Shown here piece after piece: positions 36,607-45,327 of a stretch of 64,000 nt of DNA (the first letter of the stretch is position 1; the number at the start of each line of letters is the position of its first letter). This DNA comes from Chitinophagaceae bacterium (GTDB lineage: Bacteria; Bacteroidota; Bacteroidia; Chitinophagales; Chitinophagaceae). The notes below the pieces were generated by a model that did no database searches, was not told the DNA's origin, and saw only the letters and a program-made list of their open reading frames with translations. Made by a program: the position numbers and the translations under genes. The stretch lies in the NCBI GenBank assembly GCA_023957755.1, contig JAMLGT010000003.1:62001-126000 (forward strand). The letters run 5' to 3'.

Positions 36607-37974
36607 ATGACAGAAGTACAAAGATTAGCCAGGTTTGTTCATAATAGTAATTATGAAAAACTTTCTTCCCGGGCCATAGTGTCGCTCAAGTTAAGGCTTC
36701 TCGACAGCATCGGCTGCGCGTTGGGAGCGCTTGATGGCACGCCGGTGAAAATAATTCGCAAACAGATAAAGGAATTTGGAGGCAATCCGCTAACAACCCT
36801 CATTGGAGGCGGTATGACAGCTCCTGACCGTGCGGCGTTTTACAATTCTGCCCTGGTAAGGTATCTCGATTTTAATGACAGCTATCTTGCCAGAAAAGAA
36901 ACATGCCATCCTTCAGATAATATTGGGAGTATGCTTGCTGCTGCAGAGTATGCAGGCAGAAGTGGGAAAGATTTTCTCACAGCACTGGCCATCGCATACC
37001 AGGTTCAGTGCAGGTTGAGTGATGAGGCTCCGGTACGCGACAAAGGATTTGACCATACGGTACAGGGGAGTTATGGAGTAGCAGCCGGTGCCGCTTATGC
37101 CTTGGCGTTAGATGAGGTAAAAACGGCCCACGCGATAGCTATTGCAGGTACTGCCTATAACGCTTTGAGAGTTACCAGAACGGGTAACCTGTCGCACTGG
37201 AAAGGACTGGCATTTCCTTCTACCGGATGGACATCCACGCACGCAGCCTTTCTCGCAAAGAACGGAATTACCGGCCCTCAGGAAGTGTTTGAAGGAAACA
37301 AAGGCTTCATGGAAAGTATAGCCGGTGACTTTACCATTGACTGGAGCGGTGAAGATTTGGAAAAGGTAACTCAGACAATTATCAAGCGCTATAATGCTGA
37401 AATACACTCTCAGGCTACGCTTGAAGGAATTCAGGAATTGCACCGCGCACATCCGTTCCATCCTGAGGAAGTAGAAAAGATAGTGTTACACACTTTTGAT
37501 GTGGCCTACAACATCATCGGTGGGGGAGAAGAAGGAGGAAAGAAAAACATCAGTACCAAAGAAGAAGCTGATCATAGCCTTCCTTATCTGATTGCAGTGA
37601 TGTTGCTCGATGGCAATGTGCTACCCTCGCAGTATTTGCCCGAGCGGATCATAAAGGAAGATGTGCAACAACTCCTTCAGAAAGTAGAGGTGTATGAGAA
37701 GAAAGAATACTCTGACCGGTTTCCGAAAGAGATGCCATGCGATATTACAGTAACCCTGAAGGGTGGCGCTGTTTTACGAGTTAATAAAAGCGATTATGAA
37801 GGATTCGTAACGCGCCCGGCATCGTGGGAGATGGTGGAGTCTAAATTCAGAAATCTTTCATCAGGCTGTATGGATACCCCATTTCAGGATAGGATTATCG
37901 ATATGGTAAAGAATATTGAATCCTATGAGGTAAGAGACCTCATGCAGGTGCTGGGAATGATCGGGGCCAGATAA
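36607..37974 (+). CDS. MmgE/PrpD family protein (2-methylcitrate dehydratase-like)
   Basis: A 455-residue member of the MmgE/PrpD family, which dehydrates 2-methylcitrate or related tricarboxylates in the propionate pathway; some homologues act on other acids. Recognisable segments: LLDSIGCALGAL, AAFYNSALVRYLDFNDSYLA, ETCHPSDNIGSMLAAAEYAG and HSQATLEGIQEL. No prpB or prpC genes are near, so the actual substrate is open. It is followed 20 bp later by repeat copy D and then by a phosphosulfolactate-synthase gene, which may or may not share its transcript. Confidence 0.87.
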   Translation: MTEVQRLARFVHNSNYEKLSSRAIVSLKLRLLDSIGCALGALDGTPVKIIRKQIKEFGGNPLTTLIGGGMTAPDRAAFYNSALVRYLDFNDSYLARKETCHPSDNIGSMLAAAEYAGRSGKDFLTALAIAYQVQCRLSDEAPVRDKGFDHTVQGSYGVAAGAAYALALDEVKTAHAIAIAGTAYNALRVTRTGNLSHWKGLAFPSTGWTSTHAAFLAKNGITGPQEVFEGNKGFMESIAGDFTIDWSGEDLEKVTQTIIKRYNAEIHSQATLEGIQELHRAHPFHPEEVEKIVLHTFDVAYNIIGGGEEGGKKNISTKEEADHSLPYLIAVMLLDGNVLPSQYLPERIIKEDVQQLLQKVEVYEKKEYSDRFPKEMPCDITVTLKGGAVLRVNKSDYEGFVTRPASWEMVESKFRNLSSGCMDTPFQDRIIDMVKNIESYEVRDLMQVLGMIGAR

Positions 37975-37994
37975 AGAGTAACTGAACAATTATC

Positions 37995-38129
37995 ATTGTC
38001 CGGTTAAGTTATTCAAAATGTGGCTAAAGCCCTAGTTGAGTAAGACTTTCATAGCCCTCCCCTAAAGGGTAGGGTAATAAATATAAAACCTTTGCCCGGT
38101 GGGATTTTAGCCCAACTTAATCGAACAAT
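37995..38129. repeat. Intergenic inverted-repeat element, copy D
   Basis: 135 bp, the best-preserved copy with E. Terminal inverted repeat ATTGTCCGGTTAAGTT (37995-38010) pairs with AACTTAATCGAACAAT (38114-38129), two mismatches. Core TTGAGTAAGACTTTCATAGC, then hairpin CCCTCCC-CTAAA-GGGTAGGG and TTTGCCCGGTGGGATTTT. It lies between a PrpD-like stop and the ComA-like gene start (27 bp upstream of its ATG). Confidence 0.9.
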
Positions 38130-38156
38130 ATTATTAAACAATAAAAATTAATAATT

Positions 38157-38996
38157 ATGAAAGACAATAATTTTATTACCAATCCGGTTGCGTTTGAATG
38201 GCTGCAACGCAACGACAGGCCTGTGAAACCAAGGGCTTTGGGCATGACGGAGATCAGAGCAGCCTATTATTCAAATTTCGGTATGCATTATTTCAAAGAC
38301 ATCCTTGAAATGTCGGGCAACTATGTGGACAGTATTAAGTTTGCAGGTGGTTCATTCACCTTTATGAATCCCAAAAAGATAAAAGAGATGAATGACCTTG
38401 CACATCAGTATGGAGTGCTGGTTTCTACCGGTGGTTTTATGGAATATGTTTTGACAAAAGGGAAGGATGCAGTGAGGAATTATATCCGTGAATGTAAAGA
38501 ACTGGGTTTTGATATTATAGAGATTTCCACCGGTTTTATTTCTATTCCCACATCCGACTGGCAGCATGTAATTGAGGATGTACAAAAGGCAGGACTGAAA
38601 GCTAAACCTGAAATCGGAATCCAGTTTGGCGCAGGCGGAGATACGTCTGCAGGTGAACTTCGTCAGGAGGGGACACAGGACGTAGCCTATGCCATCAGTC
38701 AGGCTAAGCGCTTTATAGATGCGGGAGCCTACCTGATTATGATGGAATCTGAAGGCGTTACCGAAAATGCAGATCCCTGGAGAGTGGATGTGCCTGCTAA
38801 GTTTATCAACGAACTAGGGTTAGAGAAGGTAATGTTTGAGGCCGCCGATCCCAAAGTATTTAAATGGTATATCAAAAACTATGGTCCCGAAGTAAATCTT
38901 TTTGTGGATCACAGCCAGATCGTGCAGTTAGAGTGTACGCGTGAAGGTATCTGGGGTACCAATGATGTTTGGGGAAGAATTGTAACCTACAAATAG
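38157..38996 (+). CDS. Phosphosulfolactate synthase (ComA family)
   Basis: Condenses phosphoenolpyruvate with sulfite to (R)-phosphosulfolactate, the first step of coenzyme M synthesis in archaea. 279 residues, TIM-barrel: MTEIRAAYYSNFG, VDSIKFAGGSFTFM, EISTGFISIP, KPEIGIQFGAGGDTSAG and FEAADPKVFKWYI. Bacteria do not make coenzyme M, so here the product likely feeds sulfolactate, sulfopyruvate or cysteate, perhaps for sulfonolipids, as in other Bacteroidota (inference). ComB, ComC and ComDE partners are not in the window. A repeat element separates it from the PrpD-like gene. Confidence 0.88.
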   Translation: MKDNNFITNPVAFEWLQRNDRPVKPRALGMTEIRAAYYSNFGMHYFKDILEMSGNYVDSIKFAGGSFTFMNPKKIKEMNDLAHQYGVLVSTGGFMEYVLTKGKDAVRNYIRECKELGFDIIEISTGFISIPTSDWQHVIEDVQKAGLKAKPEIGIQFGAGGDTSAGELRQEGTQDVAYAISQAKRFIDAGAYLIMMESEGVTENADPWRVDVPAKFINELGLEKVMFEAADPKVFKWYIKNYGPEVNLFVDHSQIVQLECTREGIWGTNDVWGRIVTYK

Positions 38997-39154
38997 GAGT
39001 GCAATGATTCATTCCTGCAACACGCTGAAATTTAGGTGTATAAAAACCCTGGTGATGGATTGTGTTTGCAGGAATTTTTTTTTGATTGTGTGGTTCTTGT
39101 TTTGAAGTCAGTTCTAAAATTCGGAAATTGGGCAACTTTCAATACATGGAATAG

Positions 39155-39667
39155 ATGAATAAACCACTTTACGACTTTTTTACGGCTGATCACCGAAGGA
39201 TAGAAGACTTATTTGACAAGGCTACTGCGAATATTCATGAAGTGAATGAGGATTTTTATCATGGGTTTCGTACCGGGCTTTTGAGGCATATCAAGATGGA
39301 AGAAAAAATTCTTTTTCCCGCTGCTCAGAAAGGGAATGGGGGTGTGCCCCTGCCATTAGCAGGCAAGTTGCGGCTCGATCATGGGGCTCTGACCTCGCTG
39401 ATGGTGGTACCACCTACGCCTGAGGTAATTAAAGTAATCAGACATGTAATGGAGAAGCATGATCTTCTTGAAGAAGAACCGGGTGGAATGTATGATGCCT
39501 GCGAAAAGCTGACACAGGATGAGACAGATGAGATTTTGGCACAATTAAGGGAAGTTACCGAAGTGCCGGTACATCCATATAACAAAGCTGAGTATGCGTT
39601 AGCCGCTGCCAAACGTTCTCTTGTGAGAGCCGGGTTCGATTTTGATGCTATAGCTAACGAAGAATAG
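39155..39667 (+). CDS. Hemerythrin-domain (HHE cation-binding) protein
   Basis: 170-residue four-helix protein that should bind a diiron site. Candidate ligands: His in ADHRRIEDLF, His and Glu in LLRHIKMEEKILF, His in RLDHGALT, and the His/Glu pair in EKHDLLEEEPG. In bacteria such proteins sense or scavenge O2, NO or iron, or serve in iron-centre repair. No sensor or DNA-binding domain is attached. Convergent with the mevalonate operon (13 bp between stops). Confidence 0.87.
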   Translation: MNKPLYDFFTADHRRIEDLFDKATANIHEVNEDFYHGFRTGLLRHIKMEEKILFPAAQKGNGGVPLPLAGKLRLDHGALTSLMVVPPTPEVIKVIRHVMEKHDLLEEEPGGMYDACEKLTQDETDEILAQLREVTEVPVHPYNKAEYALAAAKRSLVRAGFDFDAIANEE

Positions 39668-39679
39668 CGACTATGACCT

Positions 39680-40618
39680 TCAGTAGCTGAACACTTCCTC
39701 CAGTTTATAGTCTTTTAGTTTTTCCTGAGTGGTATCCCAGTTTTGCGTAAAGCCCAGCATAAACCCACCGCCGCCTGCACCACAAAGTTTAAGGAAGTAG
39801 TCTCCGTTGTCGAGGCCGCCTGCTACCTCCTTCTGGAGATGTGCGGGGAAGAATTCCTTCATGTGTTCCAGTTGGAACGAACTTATATTATATAAAGATT
39901 TATAAAGAGTTTCATTATCGTTGTCCAGGAAACTGCGGATGGCCTGGTTGTTTCCTTCAGACACATACTTGTCAAAACTTTCCCTGAAATGAGGTTTTCC
40001 CTGCAGTTCTTTAAACTGAGACATCATCTTAGATGTGGTTCGGGTATGCTCGGTGTCAAGCAGGAAGATGATGTTTTTCTTGTCTTTGGAAGCGTTAGGG
40101 ATTTTTACAGTTTCAATATCCTGTGCATTTTTGTAGAGGATGGGTTCATTAAGGATGATACTCAACGGATCGAGCCCTGAGCTTACTCCATGGAAATAAG
40201 ACTCCAGATTCCCAAGAATTCTCTTTAGCTCTTTTAGTTTGTAATAGGTAATCAGTTTTACCTCATCTTTCAGGTTTTTGGCTTTAACCAGATATCTGAG
40301 TACAATCGCTGCCACCAGTGCACCGGAACTTCCCAATCCATATCCCTGAGGAATATTACTTCTGAAGAATAACCCCTGCTCCAGTTCCTGTTCAAAAAGC
40401 TTTACCTGCAATACAAAATCTTCGTCCATGTGACTGGATACGAAGGCGCAAAACTTTCTGAGATATTCATTTGATTGAAGCGCTACTGCATTTTTATCAG
40501 ACGACTTATAGAACTCAAACTGGCCGTGGTATTTTTCCAGTGGAATCACTAATGCCATCCCATTGTTCAACACTGCATATTCTCCAAAAAGGAGAACTTT
40601 TGAATTAAGCCGCTCCAT
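39680..40618 (-). CDS. Mevalonate kinase-type GHMP kinase
   Basis: Phosphorylates mevalonate at C5 using ATP, first kinase of the mevalonate branch. 312 residues, with SKVLLFGEYAVLNNG (Lys/Glu contacts, start of GHMP fold), the ATP-binding GHMP loop NIPQGYGLGSSGALVAA (near 108-124), SGLDPLSIILNEP and the C-terminal GAGGGGFMLGF. Its ATG overlaps the mvaD-like stop by 14 bp, so translation is coupled. Last gene of a five-gene operon. Assignment as mevalonate kinase rather than phosphomevalonate kinase rests on the SGLDP motif and is not certain. Confidence 0.85.
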   Translation of the reverse strand: MERLNSKVLLFGEYAVLNNGMALVIPLEKYHGQFEFYKSSDKNAVALQSNEYLRKFCAFVSSHMDEDFVLQVKLFEQELEQGLFFRSNIPQGYGLGSSGALVAAIVLRYLVKAKNLKDEVKLITYYKLKELKRILGNLESYFHGVSSGLDPLSIILNEPILYKNAQDIETVKIPNASKDKKNIIFLLDTEHTRTTSKMMSQFKELQGKPHFRESFDKYVSEGNNQAIRSFLDNDNETLYKSLYNISSFQLEHMKEFFPAHLQKEVAGGLDNGDYFLKLCGAGGGGFMLGFTQNWDTTQEKLKDYKLEEVFSY

Positions 40619-41639
40619 TTACATAGTTTAAAGTGAGTCCGCCGGTTCCTGACTGGTCAAAAATAACTGAATTTGAATCTTTTATCACCATTTCATTTAT
40701 AAATTCTTTTACCTGAAGCTCTATGGATTCAGGATAAAGCAAATGTACATTGGGTCCAGCATCTAACGTAAAACAGAGTGGAAGTCGTGTGTCTTTTCTA
40801 AAATGAAAGATATTTTTGATTATTTGGACTGTTTGGGGACGAATAAGCATGTAATAATCCGAAGATGTCATCATCATGGCATGCAAAGATAGTGCTTCTC
40901 TTTCTGTGATAGAAATAAATGATGAAAAATCTCCATTTCTTAAAGTGGATACCATTTCCAGACAGTGTTTGTTAGCATCCCTGAATCTTGCCTCGGCGTA
41001 GGGATGCCCCTCCATAAGAGAATGGCCTGTACTGCTGGATACTTCCTTGGGTTCGGACTCCACAATGATAATTGCATCCTTCATAGATTTGAAATTATCA
41101 TGGATTTCAGTAACCGGAATAGCAAATTCGTTGGAAGATCCGGCAATCTCTACCAGTTGCCCCCATAGGGAATAGGGGCCATAAAACGATCGGCAGGCAC
41201 TGCCACTTCCCAATCGTGCCAGCCTGCTCATTTCCTTAAGGGCTGAATCATCAGACAGGGTAGGGTTGACGGCTTTGAACAGTGCAGCTGCAATGGCGGC
41301 AAAGGCGGATGCCGAGGAAGCAATACCTGTGGAATGTGGAAAACTGTTATGAGAACTAAACCTCAGAGAGAAATTGTCCAGAAGTTGAGAAAACTCCGGC
41401 TGAGTATTTATATATTTCATTACCCGAGCGCCAAAGGCAGGGTTGAGATTACCTTCAAAATAGTAGCTGAGTGCTACTTCGTCCTGACTCCTGGGGAGGC
41501 ACTCTAATACCACTTCGGTGTGGGCATGCGTGAGGGTCATACTCAGGGATGCATTACAGGGAAGTTGGTTGCCATATTTGCCCCAATACTTCACGAGGGC
41601 AATGTTGGATGGATATTTTGCTGTTACCTTAATACTCAT
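40605..41639 (-). CDS. mvaD: Diphosphomevalonate decarboxylase
   Basis: Converts mevalonate 5-diphosphate to isopentenyl diphosphate with ATP. 344 residues. The opening TAKYPSNIALVKYWGKYGNQLPCNASLSMTL is the family hallmark, and SFPHSTGIASSASAFAAIAAAL carries the GHMP ATP loop with the conserved Ser. The catalytic Asp in FTLDAGPNVHLLY is present. The 3' end overlaps the next gene by 14 bp; the upstream kinase ends 4 bp before its start. Confidence 0.93.
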   Translation of the reverse strand: MSIKVTAKYPSNIALVKYWGKYGNQLPCNASLSMTLTHAHTEVVLECLPRSQDEVALSYYFEGNLNPAFGARVMKYINTQPEFSQLLDNFSLRFSSHNSFPHSTGIASSASAFAAIAAALFKAVNPTLSDDSALKEMSRLARLGSGSACRSFYGPYSLWGQLVEIAGSSNEFAIPVTEIHDNFKSMKDAIIIVESEPKEVSSSTGHSLMEGHPYAEARFRDANKHCLEMVSTLRNGDFSSFISITEREALSLHAMMMTSSDYYMLIRPQTVQIIKNIFHFRKDTRLPLCFTLDAGPNVHLLYPESIELQVKEFINEMVIKDSNSVIFDQSGTGGLTLNYVNGAA

Positions 41640-41642
41640 TCC

Positions 41643-42536
41643 TTATTTTGCCAATTCCTTAAAGGTAAAAATCGGCTGTTTTTGTTTCTGTTGAAAATAT
41701 TTTTTTGCTTCTGAGATGTCTCTGAAAGTAGCCATCACAAAATCACCGCCCCATGCCCCGAGTGATTTCACTGCATAGGGATAGTCCGGGAATAATTGCT
41801 CCTTCACAGTGGAGAAGTGCAGGATAGATGACATTAATGCTTCACTCTGCATCATCAGGTTTTCCCAGTCTATTATGGAAGTGCATTGTGATGCGGCTTC
41901 CACTATCCTGTTCATTTCATGTAGTTGATCCTTTGTGGTAACTTTCTTTTTGAAAGCAGCTACTTCTCCTGCACTTATTTGCTTCTTGCCCAGATACACA
42001 AAAAGTAGATGGCTGGTTATGGCATCGGCAAGACGAAATTCTTTTTCAATTTTATTTTCCCGAGAATAAATGAAGGGCGTCGTTGCCGTGGCCGCGGCTA
42101 TATCATAACCTGAGCCCCCAAAGGTTTGCTGCATCAAATAATAAGGATCTACTCCTGACCACTGGCTAAGCAGCGAGGTAAGGGTAGCGCTTGTTCCAAA
42201 CCCATAGTGTCTGTGAAAATCGAGGTCAAATCGGAGGTGAAGATCCCTGACGGTGACAGTGCTGTTAGTGCAGATTAACTCCAGAAATTTCTGTGCTGTT
42301 CTTGCTTTTTCCGGATCGTTGGTATCCAGAATTTTAAGGTCATTAGATAAATGAATTGTTAGCCATTGGTTACCGAATTCGAAAGCCTCCCATTGTATTC
42401 CTCCGGAAGGGTTCGTGGTTATCTGTAACTCCTGACCACTTGAGAGCGGGAGTGCCATACTTTGAGCACCACGGAGCACAAGGTACTCGCCAAATAATAA
42501 CAGCTTTCCGGAAGCAAAAAATTTAAGTGCGTTCAT
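41643..42536 (-). CDS. GHMP kinase, likely phosphomevalonate kinase
   Basis: Third GHMP enzyme of the operon; by elimination it converts phosphomevalonate to diphosphomevalonate. 297 residues from ATG 42536 (an earlier TTG at 42548 opens the frame). FFASGKLLLFGEYLVLRGA begins the fold, FHRHYGFGTSATLTSLLSQW is the ATP loop, GGSGYDIAAA the substrate region, and SLGAWGGDFVMAT the C-terminal glycine motif. It is short relative to eukaryotic enzymes but matches bacterial GHMP types. A swap of roles with the other kinase (39680-40618) is possible. Confidence 0.82.
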   Translation of the reverse strand: MNALKFFASGKLLLFGEYLVLRGAQSMALPLSSGQELQITTNPSGGIQWEAFEFGNQWLTIHLSNDLKILDTNDPEKARTAQKFLELICTNSTVTVRDLHLRFDLDFHRHYGFGTSATLTSLLSQWSGVDPYYLMQQTFGGSGYDIAAATATTPFIYSRENKIEKEFRLADAITSHLLFVYLGKKQISAGEVAAFKKKVTTKDQLHEMNRIVEAASQCTSIIDWENLMMQSEALMSSILHFSTVKEQLFPDYPYAVKSLGAWGGDFVMATFRDISEAKKYFQQKQKQPIFTFKELAK

Positions 42537-42648
42537 TTCTCTAACCAACCTCTGGTTGTCTGGCCAACCCTCACTTCAAAACATACTTTTCTGGAAGGGG
42601 TAGGGCACCTTACCTTTAGTGGTGAATGATTTTAATTTGTTTGAGTTA

Positions 42649-43980
42649 TTACTTTACTTCAGTGAGGTGCCATCTCTCTGCAAGATTACGCACGGCAGAT
42701 ACGGACACAACCTTGTCTTTAAAGTAAGCAATTACTTCGTCTTTGCGCTCTTCCGGGATGTTGAGCTGTTTGAGGATATTCAGCAGGTGCATCTTCATGT
42801 GCCCCTGTTGGATACCTACCGTAACCAGATTCTTCACTGCGGAAAAATTGTTTGCCAGTCCTACTGCTGCTGCGATCGTCATCAATTCAGTGGCAGAAGG
42901 ATATCCCAGAAGTTCCAGGCTTAGTTTCACTAATGGATGCAGGTTGGTCAGTCCGCCTACCACACCGAGTGCAAAGGGTACTTCCACTTCGAAGCGGAAG
43001 GTGTTGTCCTTGATAGTAACATGGCTCAGTGAAGTATAGCGCCCGTGGTGCGAAGCGTAGGCATGTGCACATGCTTCTACTGCACGAAAGTCGTTTCCGG
43101 TAGCTAGCACCACTGCATCCACTCCATTCATTATCCCTTTATTGTGAGTTGTAGATCTGTGTGGGTCTAATTCTGCTACCCGTACACCCAGCCGGAATCT
43201 TCTTGCAAACTCAGCTCCTGACATACCTGGCAGGATATTGTCCATCTGATCAAGCGTGGTTTCTACATAACATCTTACACGGCAGTTGGGAGTCAGGTTT
43301 GACAGGATACACATGATCACCTCCAGGCCGTCCTTTTTGAACTCACGTTTGGAAGCATGCCACTTCCTGAAGGTGGCAGAAAACTGTTCCAGACAGGAGT
43401 TTATAAAGTTGGCCCCCATTGAATCTATCGTTTCAAAGGTGGCATACAATTGCATGAGCCCGGGTTCTTTATCACTGAAATCTTTCAGTTCGATATCCCT
43501 GATGCCTCCACCACGCTTCACCATATTCTCAGTAATATCAAAACAATCCTTTATCAACAGTTCTTTAAGCTCCTGAAAGTTGTCTTCAAGTTTTTGCTTG
43601 TCGTCTTTCCAAAGGAAATGTACCTGCCCTATTTTCTCGGTATCTATAATTTCAGCTCTGAAACCACCCCGGCTGTGCCAGTATTTAGCGCTATGAGCTG
43701 CGGCTGCCACAACAGAACTCTCTTCAATAACCATTGGCACCATATATGATTTGCCATTTACCATTACGTTGGGGCAAATACAGTAAGGGAGTGGAAAGTT
43801 TGTAATAGTGTTTTCACTGAACTCTTCAAGCAACTTTTGTACTTTGGGTTCCGTGTGGTGGAAACTTTTGAAAACAGCCAAAGCACTGTTAGGGTCAGCA
43901 TGATGTTCAGTGACAACCCTTAATTTTTCATCCCGGCTCTTTTTGGAAAATCCGTGGACTATTTTTTCTTCACCCTTCAT
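42649..43980 (-). CDS. mvaA: Hydroxymethylglutaryl-CoA reductase, class II type
   Basis: Makes mevalonate from HMG-CoA. 443 residues, soluble, without the membrane domain of class I. Class II marks: ENTITNFPLPYCICPNVMVNG with catalytic Glu in VIEESSVVAAA, THNKGIMNGVDAVVLATGNDFRAVEA (Lys and Asp), and the C-terminal His in GIQQGHMKMHL. Class II enzymes were first called degradative, but here the operon context makes biosynthesis likely. Its ATG overlaps the isomerase stop by four bases (ATGA). About 110 bp separates its stop from the next gene. Confidence 0.93.
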   Translation of the reverse strand: MKGEEKIVHGFSKKSRDEKLRVVTEHHADPNSALAVFKSFHHTEPKVQKLLEEFSENTITNFPLPYCICPNVMVNGKSYMVPMVIEESSVVAAAAHSAKYWHSRGGFRAEIIDTEKIGQVHFLWKDDKQKLEDNFQELKELLIKDCFDITENMVKRGGGIRDIELKDFSDKEPGLMQLYATFETIDSMGANFINSCLEQFSATFRKWHASKREFKKDGLEVIMCILSNLTPNCRVRCYVETTLDQMDNILPGMSGAEFARRFRLGVRVAELDPHRSTTHNKGIMNGVDAVVLATGNDFRAVEACAHAYASHHGRYTSLSHVTIKDNTFRFEVEVPFALGVVGGLTNLHPLVKLSLELLGYPSATELMTIAAAVGLANNFSAVKNLVTVGIQQGHMKMHLLNILKQLNIPEERKDEVIAYFKDKVVSVSAVRNLAERWHLTEVK

Positions 43981-45017
43981 TTTATGTGTTCTTTTATCGT
44001 TAAGAATGTACGTGCTAATATCAGCCCTTCTATCTGGTATTGAATGTATTCTTCCAGAGCTTCCTGCGACTCGTTAGCGTGGCGCAACATTTCAGATGCC
44101 TGGCCATAGAGTGCATTGTATTTTGATTTCCGGATGAGGTAATACCCATCCAGGAAAGTTTTGATGCCTCCGCTTATGATTAGTGTTTTGCACTTCACTT
44201 TGCTGCCTAATTGTTCCTGCAGCCTGTTGCTGATATCCACCATCTCTTCGGCTGGCTGACCTACCTGCACAAAAGGCATAAGGTATTTACTCTTTGTCTG
44301 GTTGCGCAGTAACTCCAGTTTTGAGAAGTTAGTGCCACCATTAGCTGCAAATTCAATGGCTAGCAGTGGCAATTGCAGAAGTTGCTTCATGCTCTCGTAG
44401 CCAAATCCCTGTCCCACTTCTTTGACAATTAACGGCAGCCTGGTATGTTCCAGAAAGTATCGGATGGTATCGATGGGAGCCTGCTGAATTCTGTCACCCT
44501 CAGGCTGCATCCATTCCTGCAATGGATTCACATGGATAATGACACCATCCGCATCAAGTCTGAGTACAAGGTCCTTTATGGTTTGCAGAGAGCCCGACTG
44601 GATTAGTTTTTCAATTTGTGCAATTCCGAAATTGAGAAAGTAAGGAGCATTCTTTCCAAGTAATGGACGCAGATCGAAGTCTTTTTCTTTTATGCCATCC
44701 TCAAGAGCTATGCGTGCAGAGCCTACTCCCATACCTAATCCAAACTTTGCTGCCGCTTTGGCGAGTCTTTGGTTTACAAGATTGGTTTTGGCAGTGCCTC
44801 CTGTCATGCTTGAAATCCACAGGGGGTACTTCAGTATCTTATTGCCAAGCGAAATCGGCCACTCAGAGTTTGCGGCAGGATGAGCAGCTATCATGGGTTC
44901 GTAGTAGAACCGTGGGTCTATTGCAAAGTTCTGAGAAGATAATGCCAGGGCCAGGTGACTGTCTTTTCTGGATTCTGTTTCTGCTGCACCGGCTAAGAGG
45001 TTGGCCTTGTTGCTCAT
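43977..45017 (-). CDS. fni: Isopentenyl-diphosphate delta-isomerase, type 2 (FMN-dependent)
   Basis: Interconverts IPP and DMAPP using reduced FMN. 346 residues, first gene of the operon. Signatures: SRKDSHLALALSSQNF (R-K-x-x-H), LWISSMTGGTAKTNLVNQRLA (FMN loop), VNPLQEWMQPEGD (Asn-x-x-Gln-Glu motif), and IEFAANGGTNFS with the phosphate-binding glycines late in the chain. The type 2 enzyme matches the rest of a bacterial mevalonate set. A -7 element sits about 70 bases upstream. Confidence 0.95.
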   Translation of the reverse strand: MSNKANLLAGAAETESRKDSHLALALSSQNFAIDPRFYYEPMIAAHPAANSEWPISLGNKILKYPLWISSMTGGTAKTNLVNQRLAKAAAKFGLGMGVGSARIALEDGIKEKDFDLRPLLGKNAPYFLNFGIAQIEKLIQSGSLQTIKDLVLRLDADGVIIHVNPLQEWMQPEGDRIQQAPIDTIRYFLEHTRLPLIVKEVGQGFGYESMKQLLQLPLLAIEFAANGGTNFSKLELLRNQTKSKYLMPFVQVGQPAEEMVDISNRLQEQLGSKVKCKTLIISGGIKTFLDGYYLIRKSKYNALYGQASEMLRHANESQEALEEYIQYQIEGLILARTFLTIKEHIK

Positions 45018-45085
45018 AAATAATCGGAACTAATAATTTTTAAAAAACTGTCGGCAACAATAACTGCTGATTATTAGTACGGTCG

Positions 45086-45093
45086 CAAAAGTA
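45086..45093 (-). promoter_or_regulatory. -7 element for the mevalonate operon
   Basis: Minus-strand TACTTTTG lies 69 bases upstream of the fni ATG at 45017. Confidence 0.5.
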
Positions 45094-45327
45094 CATTTTA
45101 ATAATGGCAATTGGCGGGCTGAGCGGCTAATTTCCCATGCTTTGGTTCACTTTTGTTTTTCATTAGAGATTGGCACGGAGCCTGAAATGGCAGTCGCTGG
45201 GTCTTTTGTCGTGAATGAGAGGGTGGCAGGGTTGGTAGCGTGCCAATATTTCACGCTTTGGTCTCTATACTAATGTTGGCAATTAATTTGCGGATAAGGT
45301 TTCAAATACATTAAAAACTCAATAGCT
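45094..45327. other. Divergent region between the mevalonate operon and the haem-binding barrel gene
   Basis: No frame. A weak -7-like TTAATTTG lies near 45284-45291, 36 bases before the barrel gene ATG. Confidence 0.35.
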
